From Rhodohalobacter sp. 614A (GTDB lineage: Bacteria > Bacteroidota > Rhodothermia > Balneolales > Balneolaceae), in the NCBI RefSeq assembly GCF_021462415.1, contig NZ_JAKEDS010000002.1, positions 992,001 to 1,056,000 on the forward strand: 64,000 bases of DNA, given 5' to 3'. Shown piece after piece: positions 28,132 through 36,723 of this stretch. The notes under the pieces are model-generated. The model made no database searches. It had not been told where the DNA came from and saw nothing but the letters and a program-made list of their open reading frames with translations. Numbering within the stretch: position 1 is the stretch's first letter; every line of letters starts with the position of its first letter. A program made the translations under genes and the position numbers.

Positions 28132-28210
28132 TTTATATTCTCAAAAATTTGTATTCAATTTATGATGTCAATCTGTACATCTTCCAGAATGAACGATATA
28201 GGAAAATCCA

Positions 28211-28873
28211 TCAATCCAGCGATTTTTGCTGTATAAATTCTTTTTCGGGAAGTACCAGAGCGGTAAGTTTTCCATAACCCAATTCGCTGTAAACGCATCC
28301 CGTATCAATTCCAATCATTCCATTTTTCTGGATAGGATAAGGACGGGGAGTATGCCCAAAAATCACCAATTTTTCCCACGGAACTTCGAAAGCATTCAGG
28401 TGTTCTCGTCCCCACAAAAAATAACGCATGGCTTTGGCGTCTTCTTTACTTTTTTCCAGGGTTTGATGAGGCGGCACCCCGGCGTGAACAAAAAAGTAAT
28501 CGTCTGTTTCAAAATAAAGTTTCGTGTTTCTGTAGAACTCGATGTGTTCAGCAGGAATATCCGATATATGCCGCGCATGATTATAAGATTTCAGTGTAAC
28601 CTCACCACCGTTGTACATCCAGAGGTCCATTTCATCTTTATTTAAGGCGTTCAACAACATTTGTTCGTGATTTCCCCTTAAAAACACACATTTGCGGTCA
28701 TATTGAACATCCAGAAGAAAATCTACAACCCCTTTTGAATCAGGACCTCTGTCAATATAATCTCCAATAAAAACATGGATAGCATCCTTGTGAGGTTTCA
28801 ATTGATTCCACAAAGTTTTTAAGGATCGTACACATCCATGAATATCTCCAATAGCTACAATCTTCTGACTCAT
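28211..28873 (-). CDS. PPP-family serine/threonine phosphatase / Ap4A-hydrolase-like
   Basis: A 220-residue metallophosphoesterase of the PPP superfamily. The metal-binding signatures are GDIHGC (9-14), GDYIDRG (37-43), RGNHE (66-70), FVHAG (about 131-135) and FGHTP (about 173). The catalytic set is complete. Bacterial members of this size dephosphorylate phosphoproteins or hydrolyse dinucleoside polyphosphates; specificity cannot be told from sequence. The ATG directly follows the nusB stop codon (TAA then ATG), so the two are translationally coupled. Confidence 0.88.
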   Translation of the reverse strand: MSQKIVAIGDIHGCVRSLKTLWNQLKPHKDAIHVFIGDYIDRGPDSKGVVDFLLDVQYDRKCVFLRGNHEQMLLNALNKDEMDLWMYNGGEVTLKSYNHARHISDIPAEHIEFYRNTKLYFETDDYFFVHAGVPPHQTLEKSKEDAKAMRYFLWGREHLNAFEVPWEKLVIFGHTPRPYPIQKNGMIGIDTGCVYSELGYGKLTALVLPEKEFIQQKSLD

Positions 28874-29335
28874 TTAATGATTTGACTCTTCGATTAAACC
28901 TCTTCCTTTTTTTTCGATTTTATTCTCATTCTTTAAATACGTAAGAGCAGCATCCAAAATGCCATTTACAAAATTCCCACTTTTTCTGGTAGAATACTTT
29001 TTAGCCAGTTCAATGGCTTCATTGATCGAAACTTTGGTAGGAACTTCTTTAAAAAAAAGTAATTCAGTCAGGGCCATTCTCAAAATCAATTTATCGATGA
29101 TGGCTAACCTGTCTACTTCCCAATTTTTGATATGCTTGTCGATAATTCTATCGTGCTCCTCCGCATTATCGACTGTAATTAATAATAATTTTTCTGCAAA
29201 TTTAACGGAATCTGTATCGTCTTTAAGTGCTGTTTTTATAATAACGTTGGTAACTTGCTGAGTCGAATTATTCCCGACTTCCACGGCATACAATGACTTC
29301 AACGCAGCTTCTCTGGCAACTCTTCTATTAGACAT
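28874..29335 (-). CDS. nusB: transcription antitermination factor NusB
   Basis: A 153-residue all-helical protein that binds boxA RNA with NusE (S10) and supports antitermination in rRNA operons. Family signatures are RREAALKSLYA-type start (RRVAREAALKSLYAVEV), ILRMALTELLFFKEVPTKVSINEAIELAKKY segment near residue 90-125 and FVNGILDA near 131. Length is normal. It heads a two-gene operon with the phosphatase and is divergent from tRNA-Val. Confidence 0.94.
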   Translation of the reverse strand: MSNRRVAREAALKSLYAVEVGNNSTQQVTNVIIKTALKDDTDSVKFAEKLLLITVDNAEEHDRIIDKHIKNWEVDRLAIIDKLILRMALTELLFFKEVPTKVSINEAIELAKKYSTRKSGNFVNGILDAALTYLKNENKIEKKGRGLIEESNH

Positions 29336-29454
29336 AATTATTTTAAAATTTCAAAGAACAGTAAAGATACAAAGCTTAGTCATTAGCTGAAAGAAACATC
29401 CGGTATTTCTATTGCGTTTCAGTTAAAACGATTGGTATATTTGGAGTCTTGCCC

Positions 29455-29528
29455 GGGTTCATAGCTCAGTTGGTTAGAGCGCTACGTTGACATCGTAGAG
29501 GTCGGCAGTTCGAATCTGCCTGAACCCA
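29455..29528 (+). tRNA. tRNA-Val (GAC)
   Basis: Full cloverleaf of 74 bases: acceptor GGGTTCA pairing with TGAACCC, D stem GCTC/GAGC, anticodon stem CTACG/CGTAG with loop TTGACAT giving anticodon GAC, and T arm GGCAG/CTGCC with TTCGAAT. The discriminator is A and CCA is not encoded. Anticodon GAC decodes GUC and GUU. Confidence 0.97.
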
Positions 29529-29748
29529 CTTTTACTTCGAAAATCTTTGTATCACAATCAGTTCTTTTTGGGTACAAACAGATCTCTGTTTTCCATACTG
29601 TTTCCGAATTATCATCACAAAGAACTGTCCTAAAAAACGATCTCCGTTTTAGATTGATAAATGATTTGCCATCCTACGAGACACTTGGAGCACTAATCTG
29701 GAAAAGAATAAGATTAGATTAAGCATGCTATAAATTGGAATATTAAAA

Positions 29749-31470
29749 CTAAAGATTCAGCTTTTGATTGCTGGTACTTCCCCGTTTATCTTCCAGTTTG
29801 AACCGAATTCGATAGAGAATCGAATCATCTTTATTTACTTTTTCAAACGATGCATTTAACTGATTCAAAAGAACTTCATTCAGTTTATTTACAACGATTT
29901 TGTCGGCCTGAGTATGGGCAGACCGGGTAAAGATTTTTAAATCTGTAATTAACTCATCTTCTGATTTTTCTACCTGAACGTCAACAATACATTTTTCAAT
30001 ATTATCCGATTTTAAAATTCTGGTCATCAGTTCATTTAAAAGCAATGCGTATGTTAATGCCTGATTTACATTGATAACCGTCTCTCTGATCTGAGTCTTC
30101 AGTTCACAAATATTATTATGCAGTTCAAGTATTTCCGGCACAAAATCCTTTACACTTACCCGGCTCATGTTGTCTGATTTATACAATATTTCATGAACGG
30201 AGGACATCGACTGAATTCTTTTTTGAGTTCTGGAAAGCACCTGCTGCACAGCTTTTTTTTCACTTTGCATGGACTCAATGTTAATCAATGCAGAAATGAT
30301 GGCCAGGTTGTTCTTTACGCGATGGTGTACTTCAGAGAAAAGCAGTTGCTTTTGGTGCTCAATAACTTTGTTAGTGTCATTCAACTTGTTACTCAACACT
30401 CTCAACTTGTTGTAATTTCTTACAAGCAGTATTGAAATGAGAAAAATGATCAAAAACCCAATAATAACTGCGTTTCTTGTGCTGTTGATTTTTGAAGAAA
30501 AGTCACTCTCAGGCACAATCACTGCCAGTAAAAGTTCTTGCGATGAGTTGATCGAGTATGGTTTTATGATTCCCCACCAACGTTCATTTTGGCTATCGAA
30601 ATGAACAATCTGGTTCTCAGGATGTTCGAGAAGTGCTACCAATGGAGGATACTCAAATTCATCGGGCGGAGTCATCAACATTTCTGCTAATTCTTCGGGA
30701 GTAATATCATTATAACTCTGAGGCAACCCTACAATCTTTTTTTCGGGACTCGTTAATATGAAATTTTGATTGTTTTCAGTAAGCCTGATCTTTTGCGAAA
30801 ATTTCGACAAATCTTTGAGAGTAACATCAATAGCAATTATGTGATGGAGTGTATCTGTTTCCGAGTACGTCCATTCTGAAGCGGCTGTCAAACCAAGATC
30901 TCCGGTTATGTATAAATAGGGCTCGGTCCAGTACGTTTCATTCACATGATTCAAAGCTCCGGTAAACCATGGGCGTGTACGCGGATCATTTTCCAACTCT
31001 TGCTGCCAGCTACGGATGTGATGGAGTGAATCACTTTGATAGGTCCATGAATCCCATTTTTCAATCATCCCCCATTGATCTACATGCACTTCCCTGTTTA
31101 ACCAAATATCAGCGGTGCTGTCGGGTATAATGTTAAATTCATATCCACGGTTATTGGCTATAGCAACTGAAGAGACTTGCGGATACTGGTCTATGATGGG
31201 GATATAATAATTATTGAGAGATAAGGTATCGAAGTTCTGGAAAAACCTGTTTCGTTGTTGATGCTTGAGTGTCATCATTAAATTTTCGACAGGCAGAAAG
31301 AACTCATCCAGATCACTCTGGAGTTGGGTAGAAGATTGAGTGATTAATTGGGTAGCAAAATCATGTTTAGTGTTTGAGAGTTCATAAATGATAAATCCCA
31401 TAATCAAAGTGGATACAATGATTACACCAAACGCAAAATATTGCGCAACCCTCGTTTTTAAAAAAGCCAT
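29749..31470 (-). CDS. HisKA_2 sensor protein with Cache domain, degenerate ATPase part
   Basis: A 573-residue membrane sensor. Helix 1 spans about 12-30, an extracytoplasmic Cache-like domain 35-330 (SVAIANNRGYEF, DVTLKDLSKF) and helix 2 about 332-351. The HisKA_2 dimerisation domain follows with the phospho-acceptor His in SEVHHRVKNNLAIISALINI (His382/383). In the next 120 residues the N-box is only partly kept (LLNELMTRILKSD), and the DNGxG and glycine-rich G2 motifs cannot be found. It therefore may not bind ATP in the normal way. No response regulator is adjacent. Sensor family is clear; kinase activity is doubtful. Confidence 0.87.
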   Translation of the reverse strand: MAFLKTRVAQYFAFGVIIVSTLIMGFIIYELSNTKHDFATQLITQSSTQLQSDLDEFFLPVENLMMTLKHQQRNRFFQNFDTLSLNNYYIPIIDQYPQVSSVAIANNRGYEFNIIPDSTADIWLNREVHVDQWGMIEKWDSWTYQSDSLHHIRSWQQELENDPRTRPWFTGALNHVNETYWTEPYLYITGDLGLTAASEWTYSETDTLHHIIAIDVTLKDLSKFSQKIRLTENNQNFILTSPEKKIVGLPQSYNDITPEELAEMLMTPPDEFEYPPLVALLEHPENQIVHFDSQNERWWGIIKPYSINSSQELLLAVIVPESDFSSKINSTRNAVIIGFLIIFLISILLVRNYNKLRVLSNKLNDTNKVIEHQKQLLFSEVHHRVKNNLAIISALINIESMQSEKKAVQQVLSRTQKRIQSMSSVHEILYKSDNMSRVSVKDFVPEILELHNNICELKTQIRETVINVNQALTYALLLNELMTRILKSDNIEKCIVDVQVEKSEDELITDLKIFTRSAHTQADKIVVNKLNEVLLNQLNASFEKVNKDDSILYRIRFKLEDKRGSTSNQKLNL

Positions 31471-31640
31471 ACGTTATATCAATAGGCAAACAACAACAAT
31501 TGCCTATCTCCCCGGAGAATCTCGTGAATATTAAACGTTACACTTAGAGGATGCATTTTAAATCCACTTGTTACAGAAATATTTTAAAAGTGGTTTATTT
31601 TTTTTTGAATAGAAAAGAGACCGCAGTGTTTCAGTATGAA

Positions 31641-32513
31641 CTATTGACCAGGAATTCGTTTAAATCCCTTTTCTACATTCTCCAGGAAAGCCGGCATTTC
31701 CTTTGCTGAACCTTCCTCGATTGATCCCCTCCATTCCCAGGTGAACCATGTCAGGCCAATGATATCTTCATTTTCAGAGATGAAATCTACATACCAAATT
31801 GGTGCTTCATCAGGCGGCTGTCTCCACTTGTCATTGTAAAATGCCTGGCCGGTGATAACCCACTTTATATCCGGTGCCTTCCGTCGGCCAGCTTCGATCA
31901 CCGATTGAAAATCTTCATAAAACTGCTCTTCGGTTTGAATATTTGCGTATGTACGGCCTGTAATCTCTTCCCGGTAAAACGGATAGTAATTGATAATTGC
32001 CACATCGAGATTTCGCGGATATTCCGAGTTTCGCCGGCGTTCGGTATGTGTTCGGGTAAATGAAAACGTGTAGCTAAATCTGTCATCAGTTTCTTTGGCG
32101 AAATCAATAATTGCTTCCATTTCCGGGCGTTTCCACCCTTTCGAAATGGGTTCATCAAGCAAAATGATAAACGGAATGCGCTTCGGGTCCACATCTTTCA
32201 GGCGACTGAGTTTGTTTCGCATCCGCTTTTCCCAGTTTCCATCGGGTTTAAAGTTGCCGATATATGGGATAATCTGGACACCGTCTGGTACATCACGAAC
32301 ATCATCTATATCAATTTTTACAGTATTTACGTGTGGGAAAATATCCGGTGAAACATAATCCCAAAATCCATACAAAATGGAACGAGGTTTTTCATTGGAT
32401 TTCACTACTTTTTCTCCGGCCTCTGATCCTGACTCGTAACTTGTCTCCGGAGCCTGGCTATAAATAACAGCAGATGTAATCAAGAGTAATAATACTACCA
32501 GTAATTTCTTCAT
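31641..32513 (-). CDS. secreted protein, possible TIM-barrel glycosidase-like
   Basis: A 290-residue exported protein with a signal peptide ending about residue 20 (YSQA). It has repeated beta-strand/helix segments consistent with a TIM barrel: VNTVKIDIDDV, VQIIPYIGNF, IPFIILLDEPISKG, LDVAIINYYPFY, IKWVITGQAFY and IIGLTWFTWEWRG. The Asp-Glu after strand 4 and the Glu near the end could be acid residues of a retaining glycosidase, but I cannot assign a family. Its ATG overlaps the stop of the upstream beta-propeller-like gene by four bases, so the two are made together. Confidence 0.6.
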   Translation of the reverse strand: MKKLLVVLLLLITSAVIYSQAPETSYESGSEAGEKVVKSNEKPRSILYGFWDYVSPDIFPHVNTVKIDIDDVRDVPDGVQIIPYIGNFKPDGNWEKRMRNKLSRLKDVDPKRIPFIILLDEPISKGWKRPEMEAIIDFAKETDDRFSYTFSFTRTHTERRRNSEYPRNLDVAIINYYPFYREEITGRTYANIQTEEQFYEDFQSVIEAGRRKAPDIKWVITGQAFYNDKWRQPPDEAPIWYVDFISENEDIIGLTWFTWEWRGSIEEGSAKEMPAFLENVEKGFKRIPGQ

Positions 32514-33640
32514 ATATTTTCATTATTTCTTGATTGAGCACACTTCATAATACGGGCTTTTTCGCCATACCTGGCATGCACGTCTTCACTTTCCCGGATA
32601 CCGAGACATATGTACCAAATATTATCATACATCCATAAAACAGTCTCCCGATGATTTCCGTTTAAACCGGTTGTAAATAAAGGGCCGTCATAAATATTTT
32701 CATAGGGTCCCAAAATATCATCACTTACGGCAATAGTGGCTCCTCGTCCCTCCTTTCCGTAAATCTTAAAGGATGTATAGTAATGGTCGCCATATTTCAC
32801 AATTGGATCTTCCGGAATGCGCCCTTTGAAATCAACCCGCTCCCAGTTGGATTTTCCATCCCTTGATTTTATTACCACCCATTCATATTCGGCTGATGAC
32901 CTCTGATTAGAAACAGAAATCGTAAGAACAAGGTAGGTTTCACCGTTGTATTTAAATGCATTTCTGGGATAAATTCTTCCGTGCACTTTAGGTGTAGAAT
33001 TCTCAAAATCTATGAGATCACTATACATCACATGAAAATCATTGTGTGTGAGAAGTGGCTTATCTTTTTTATAATGCCACTCTACCATATCCTTACTCCA
33101 CGCATATCCAACCGCCCGCATTCCATAGTAGCCTTTATCCCAGGCGGGTTCGGCGTCAGTGTAATAACAGATAAACTTCTCGCCATCCCAAAGTACTGCT
33201 CCCGGTGAAACTCTCCAGACATACTGCCATGGCTGGAAATTATCCATGACGGGATTTAAAGGAAAATCCTGCCAGTGAATACCATCTGAACTGGAAGCCA
33301 GGCTGCCGCGAACAGCTCCGCTCCACATCGAAGAATAGATCATTCCAACGCCAGTTTCCGTTTTAAACACATTGATTGGCGCCACTGCATTTCCCCAAAT
33401 ATCTTCTGGAAGCAGTAAATCATCATCAATTACCATCCAGTCATCCGGATTAGATGGCGGTGGATTCCCTTGATAATTGGTCGGAATACCTAAAAGTCCA
33501 GCACTTTGGACTTCACTTTGAAAGACAGCTTTATAGTTGAGAGCCTCCATCTGGAGAAATGAAGCAGGTACAGTAGTAAATGTGGTACAGAAAATCGTGA
33601 AGGTCAGAAGAAAGAATAGAGCTCCGATAAACCTTTTCAT
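32510..33640 (-). CDS. secreted five-bladed beta-propeller, GH43/GH32-like
   Basis: A 376-residue exported protein with an N-terminal hydrophobic segment (about 5-25). The body has repeated blade patterns as in glycoside hydrolase clans with five-bladed propellers: GMIYSSMWSGAVRGSLASSSDGIHW, ICYYTDAEPAWDKGYYGMRAVGYAWSKD segment and ATIAVSDDILGPY. Here only short parts are quoted: SSSDGIHWQDFPLNP and YAWSKDMVEWHYKK. Such strands hold substrate between blades. It could be a GH43-, GH32- or GH130-type enzyme; the catalytic acids are not certain. It is translationally coupled to the next secreted gene, and together they suggest polysaccharide processing. Confidence 0.65.
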   Translation of the reverse strand: MKRFIGALFFLLTFTIFCTTFTTVPASFLQMEALNYKAVFQSEVQSAGLLGIPTNYQGNPPPSNPDDWMVIDDDLLLPEDIWGNAVAPINVFKTETGVGMIYSSMWSGAVRGSLASSSDGIHWQDFPLNPVMDNFQPWQYVWRVSPGAVLWDGEKFICYYTDAEPAWDKGYYGMRAVGYAWSKDMVEWHYKKDKPLLTHNDFHVMYSDLIDFENSTPKVHGRIYPRNAFKYNGETYLVLTISVSNQRSSAEYEWVVIKSRDGKSNWERVDFKGRIPEDPIVKYGDHYYTSFKIYGKEGRGATIAVSDDILGPYENIYDGPLFTTGLNGNHRETVLWMYDNIWYICLGIRESEDVHARYGEKARIMKCAQSRNNENI

Positions 33641-33694
33641 GTTGCTTACTTACACTGGTATCATTGAATCATCAAAACAACACAAAAATAACGA

Positions 33695-34822
33695 CTATCC
33701 TGAAGTTTTTTTATACCGATTTAATGCAATGGTATAAAAAAGAATTCCCATTCCCACCAGAATAATCACCATATGTGAAATCTCCTGCCAGCCGGCTCCC
33801 TTCAACAATACCATTCTCATCATTTTGATGAACCAGGCCACTGGATTTGCCAGTGTAAGCTCCTGTGCCCAAACCGGCATGCTTTCAATGGGTGTAAACA
33901 GTCCGCCCATCAAAATAAACACGACCATAATAAACCAAGCAATAAACATGGCCTGTTGCTGGGTACTCGTAACTGTTGAAATAAATAGTCCAAGAGCTTG
34001 TATCACAATGAGATAAACTCCTGAAACAAATAAAATTAGCAAGAGACTTCCAAGGAATGGAATATTAAAACCATATCGGGCCAGGCCAAGGCCAATCAGT
34101 AAATCAACCATTCCAATAATCCAAAATGGAATGATTTTCCCCGTAATAAAATGGCTTTTTTTGATGGGCGTCACATTTAATTGTTCGATGGTTCCTATTT
34201 CCTGTTCCCGAACAATATTCATCCCGGAAAGGAACAATCCGATCATGGAAACCAGCACGACCAAAATTCCCGGCACCATATAGGTAATATAATCCAGATC
34301 GGGATTGTACCAGTTGATGGAGATGAGTTCTATTTGAGCGGGTGGTTGTAAAACATCAGACGAAATAAGCTGAACTTCCTGAACATGATTTTCATTAAAA
34401 TCCCTGATGATGGATGAACTGTATGATTGAATCATTCCGGCTTTGGTTCCGTCCACAGCGTCAATCAGCATTTGAACGGGTGCAGGTTTGCCAGATAGAA
34501 AATCAGAATCAAAGTCTTTCGGGATCGTAAGAATCATATTCACGTCTCCACTTTGCAGTTTACTGAGTGCGTCCTTCTCACTGAACGTTTTATATTCAAG
34601 ACGGAAATACCCGGTTGCCTGCAATTGTGCCGTTAATTCCCGCGAAAGAGATGACTGATCGTAATCCACCAATGCAAATGAAGCTTCTTTCAATTCGTAG
34701 GTTGCCGCAAAAGAGAGAACTAAAAGCTGAACAATCGGCATGGCAAAAAGAATTGGCAGCATCGCTTTATTGCGGAAAATCTGCAGAAACTCTTTCTGTA
34801 ATATGAATTGAATGGTTCTCAT
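33695..34822 (-). CDS. ABC-2 type permease (YbhR-like)
   Basis: A 375-residue inner-membrane subunit with one N-terminal helix (about 20-40), a large extracytoplasmic domain of about 130 residues and five C-terminal helices (from about residue 175). The family signature sits in the cytoplasmic coupling region, NIVREQEIGTIEQLNVTP, followed by GKIIPFWIIGM. It forms the transmembrane dimer with the very similar neighbouring permease. Its ATG overlaps the upstream permease stop by four bases. Last gene of the TetR export operon. Confidence 0.93.
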   Translation of the reverse strand: MRTIQFILQKEFLQIFRNKAMLPILFAMPIVQLLVLSFAATYELKEASFALVDYDQSSLSRELTAQLQATGYFRLEYKTFSEKDALSKLQSGDVNMILTIPKDFDSDFLSGKPAPVQMLIDAVDGTKAGMIQSYSSSIIRDFNENHVQEVQLISSDVLQPPAQIELISINWYNPDLDYITYMVPGILVVLVSMIGLFLSGMNIVREQEIGTIEQLNVTPIKKSHFITGKIIPFWIIGMVDLLIGLGLARYGFNIPFLGSLLLILFVSGVYLIVIQALGLFISTVTSTQQQAMFIAWFIMVVFILMGGLFTPIESMPVWAQELTLANPVAWFIKMMRMVLLKGAGWQEISHMVIILVGMGILFYTIALNRYKKTSG

Positions 34823-35928
34823 TGCAGCCTCACTTTAAATCGTTTCATACTCAAACCCATAAACAACAAGGTAATTCCGAGCAAAATGAGAGTTTGGAAC
34901 CAGAGAATATCTATGCCTCCACCCTTCAGCATAATGCTTCTCACGATGATCAGAAACCATTTTGCGGGAATAATGTGGCTGATTAACTGCAAGGGATACG
35001 GCATGCTGGAAACCGGAAAAATAAATCCGGAGAGAAGAACGGTTGGAAGCAAAAGGCCGGCCAGCGAAACCATCATTGCTGTCTGCTGATTATTTGAGAC
35101 AGCAGAAATAAATACTCCAAGTGATAATGCCGTAAGAATAAAAAGAATCGCTTCGGCAAAGAAGAAAATGTATGAACCTTCAAAAGGTACATCAAAAACA
35201 AAGGTTGCAAGAATTAAAATGGTAAAAACATTTACAATTGATAAGACTAAGTACGGCAACACTTTACCAATAATAATCTGATAAGGTTTTAGAGGAGAAA
35301 CAAGCAGGATTTCCATGTTCCCCATTTCCTTCTCGCGTGTGATGGAGATGGAGGTCATCAGTGTAGAAATCAGCATCAAAATAACAGCGATGAGTCCGGG
35401 CACAAATAGATTCACACTTCTGAGCTCAGGGTTATACATCATTCGAATTGTGGGGGAAATTCCAGCTCGCTCAACCGATCTGTCGGGAGATAAATCTCTG
35501 CTGAAATCCTGAACTATTTGAGAAGTATATGCCTGAAGAAGCCTGGCCAGATTTGGATCGGTAGCATCGGTAATCATCTGAATTTTTGCTGAGTTTGACC
35601 GAATCATTTTCTCGGTGAAATCATCCTCAAAAATTAAAACAGCTTTTACATTTCCCTGTTGAAAGAGCGGTTCAATTTCGCTGTAAGCATTCAGATAACC
35701 CGCAATATTAAAGGAAGGATTGGCCCCAATCTTTTGAATTAGCTGTTCCGTCACCGTATCTCTGGAAAAATCAAGAATGGCTACTTCCGCTTTTTGAATT
35801 TCATTACGAATCGCAAATCCAAACAAAACCATCATAATAACCGGCATCCCAAAAAGCACCAGCAGCGTCCGTTTATCGCGGTAAATCTGTTTAAACTCCT
35901 TCGTGATAAATCCCTTAAATGCGTTCAT
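34819..35928 (-). CDS. ABC-2 type permease (YbhS-like)
   Basis: A 369-residue membrane subunit with the same layout as its neighbour: N-terminal helix (about 20-40), extracytoplasmic domain, then five helices. The coupling motif SITREKEMGNMEILLVSPLK and GKVLPYLVLS are present. A heterodimer with the 33695 product would give twelve helices. YbhS/YbhR pairs export drugs or other hydrophobic compounds through an HlyD and TolC; the substrate here is unknown. It is 54 bases downstream of the second ATPase gene. Confidence 0.93.
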   Translation of the reverse strand: MNAFKGFITKEFKQIYRDKRTLLVLFGMPVIMMVLFGFAIRNEIQKAEVAILDFSRDTVTEQLIQKIGANPSFNIAGYLNAYSEIEPLFQQGNVKAVLIFEDDFTEKMIRSNSAKIQMITDATDPNLARLLQAYTSQIVQDFSRDLSPDRSVERAGISPTIRMMYNPELRSVNLFVPGLIAVILMLISTLMTSISITREKEMGNMEILLVSPLKPYQIIIGKVLPYLVLSIVNVFTILILATFVFDVPFEGSYIFFFAEAILFILTALSLGVFISAVSNNQQTAMMVSLAGLLLPTVLLSGFIFPVSSMPYPLQLISHIIPAKWFLIIVRSIMLKGGGIDILWFQTLILLGITLLFMGLSMKRFKVRLQ

Positions 35929-35982
35929 TTATATTTGGACCTACGTATTTGGTTGGGATTATTCTCCAGCAAAAAGGATTTG

Positions 35983-36723
35983 TTACTCGACATTTTCTGC
36001 ACTCCTTGCAAGTTGAATAAAAACTTCTTCAATAGAGTCTGTCGAAAATGATTTCTTCAGCTCTTCGGGCGAATCGAGGGCTTCAATTTTCCCATCAACC
36101 ATAATTGAAACCCGATCACAGTACTCAGCTTCGTCCATATAATGTGTGGTTACAAAAACAGTAATACCATCTTCCGAAGCCTTATAGATCATTTCCCAAA
36201 ATTGCCGCCGTGTAACTGGATCAACACCTCCCGTTGGTTCATCCAAAAAAACAATGGTTGGTTCATGCAAAAGAGAGACCGAAAACGCCAATTTTTGCTT
36301 CCAGCCAAGGGGTAACGAACCAACCCGGATGTTTAAGGCTTCTTCAAGCCCTACTTTTTCCAATATTTCCAAGGATTTATCCTGAAGTGTCTTTTTCTCC
36401 AATCCGTAAACACCGCCATAAAAGCGGATGTTTTCTTTCACGGTAAGATCGTCATACAATGAAAACCGCTGACTCATATAACCGATTTTCTTTTTGATGG
36501 TTTCGGATTCTGAATAGATATCATGGCCGGATACCGATCCTTTTCCTGATGTTGGAGAAAGCAGGCCGGTCAGCATTTTCATTGCCGTTGTTTTTCCCGC
36601 TCCATTTGCTCCAAGAAAACCAAAAATCTCACCCCGGTTCACTTCAAAACTGATATGATCCACCGCCGTGAAATCGCCGAACATTTTTGTCAAATCACTG
36701 GTTTTAATTGCGGCTTCAGCCAT
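35983..36723 (-). CDS. ABC transporter ATPase, NBD2 type (degenerate signature)
   Basis: A 246-residue nucleotide-binding subunit. Walker A is GANGAGKTT (38-46), Q-loop MSQRFSLYDDL near 86, Walker B IVFLDEPTGGVDP near 158, and the H-loop His is present in VTTHYMDEAEYCDR. The signature is altered to LPLGWKQKLAF instead of LSGGxxQ. This is the mirror image of its partner at 36716, and matches the second half of E. coli YbhF in my recollection. With the partner it would form one good and one weak ATP site. Its start overlaps the partner gene by eight bases. Confidence 0.94.
   Translation of the reverse strand: MAEAAIKTSDLTKMFGDFTAVDHISFEVNRGEIFGFLGANGAGKTTAMKMLTGLLSPTSGKGSVSGHDIYSESETIKKKIGYMSQRFSLYDDLTVKENIRFYGGVYGLEKKTLQDKSLEILEKVGLEEALNIRVGSLPLGWKQKLAFSVSLLHEPTIVFLDEPTGGVDPVTRRQFWEMIYKASEDGITVFVTTHYMDEAEYCDRVSIMVDGKIEALDSPEELKKSFSTDSIEEVFIQLARSAENVE

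Noticed and set aside
31481-31507. Inverted repeat ATAGGCAA / TTGCCTAT upstream of the sensor protein gene
   Set aside because: Could be a regulator site but the stem is short and no partner is suggested; recorded only.
31559-31602. Hairpin CCACTT...AAGTGG followed by T run
   Set aside because: It points along the + strand where no gene ends; for the reverse-strand gene the U tract is poor.
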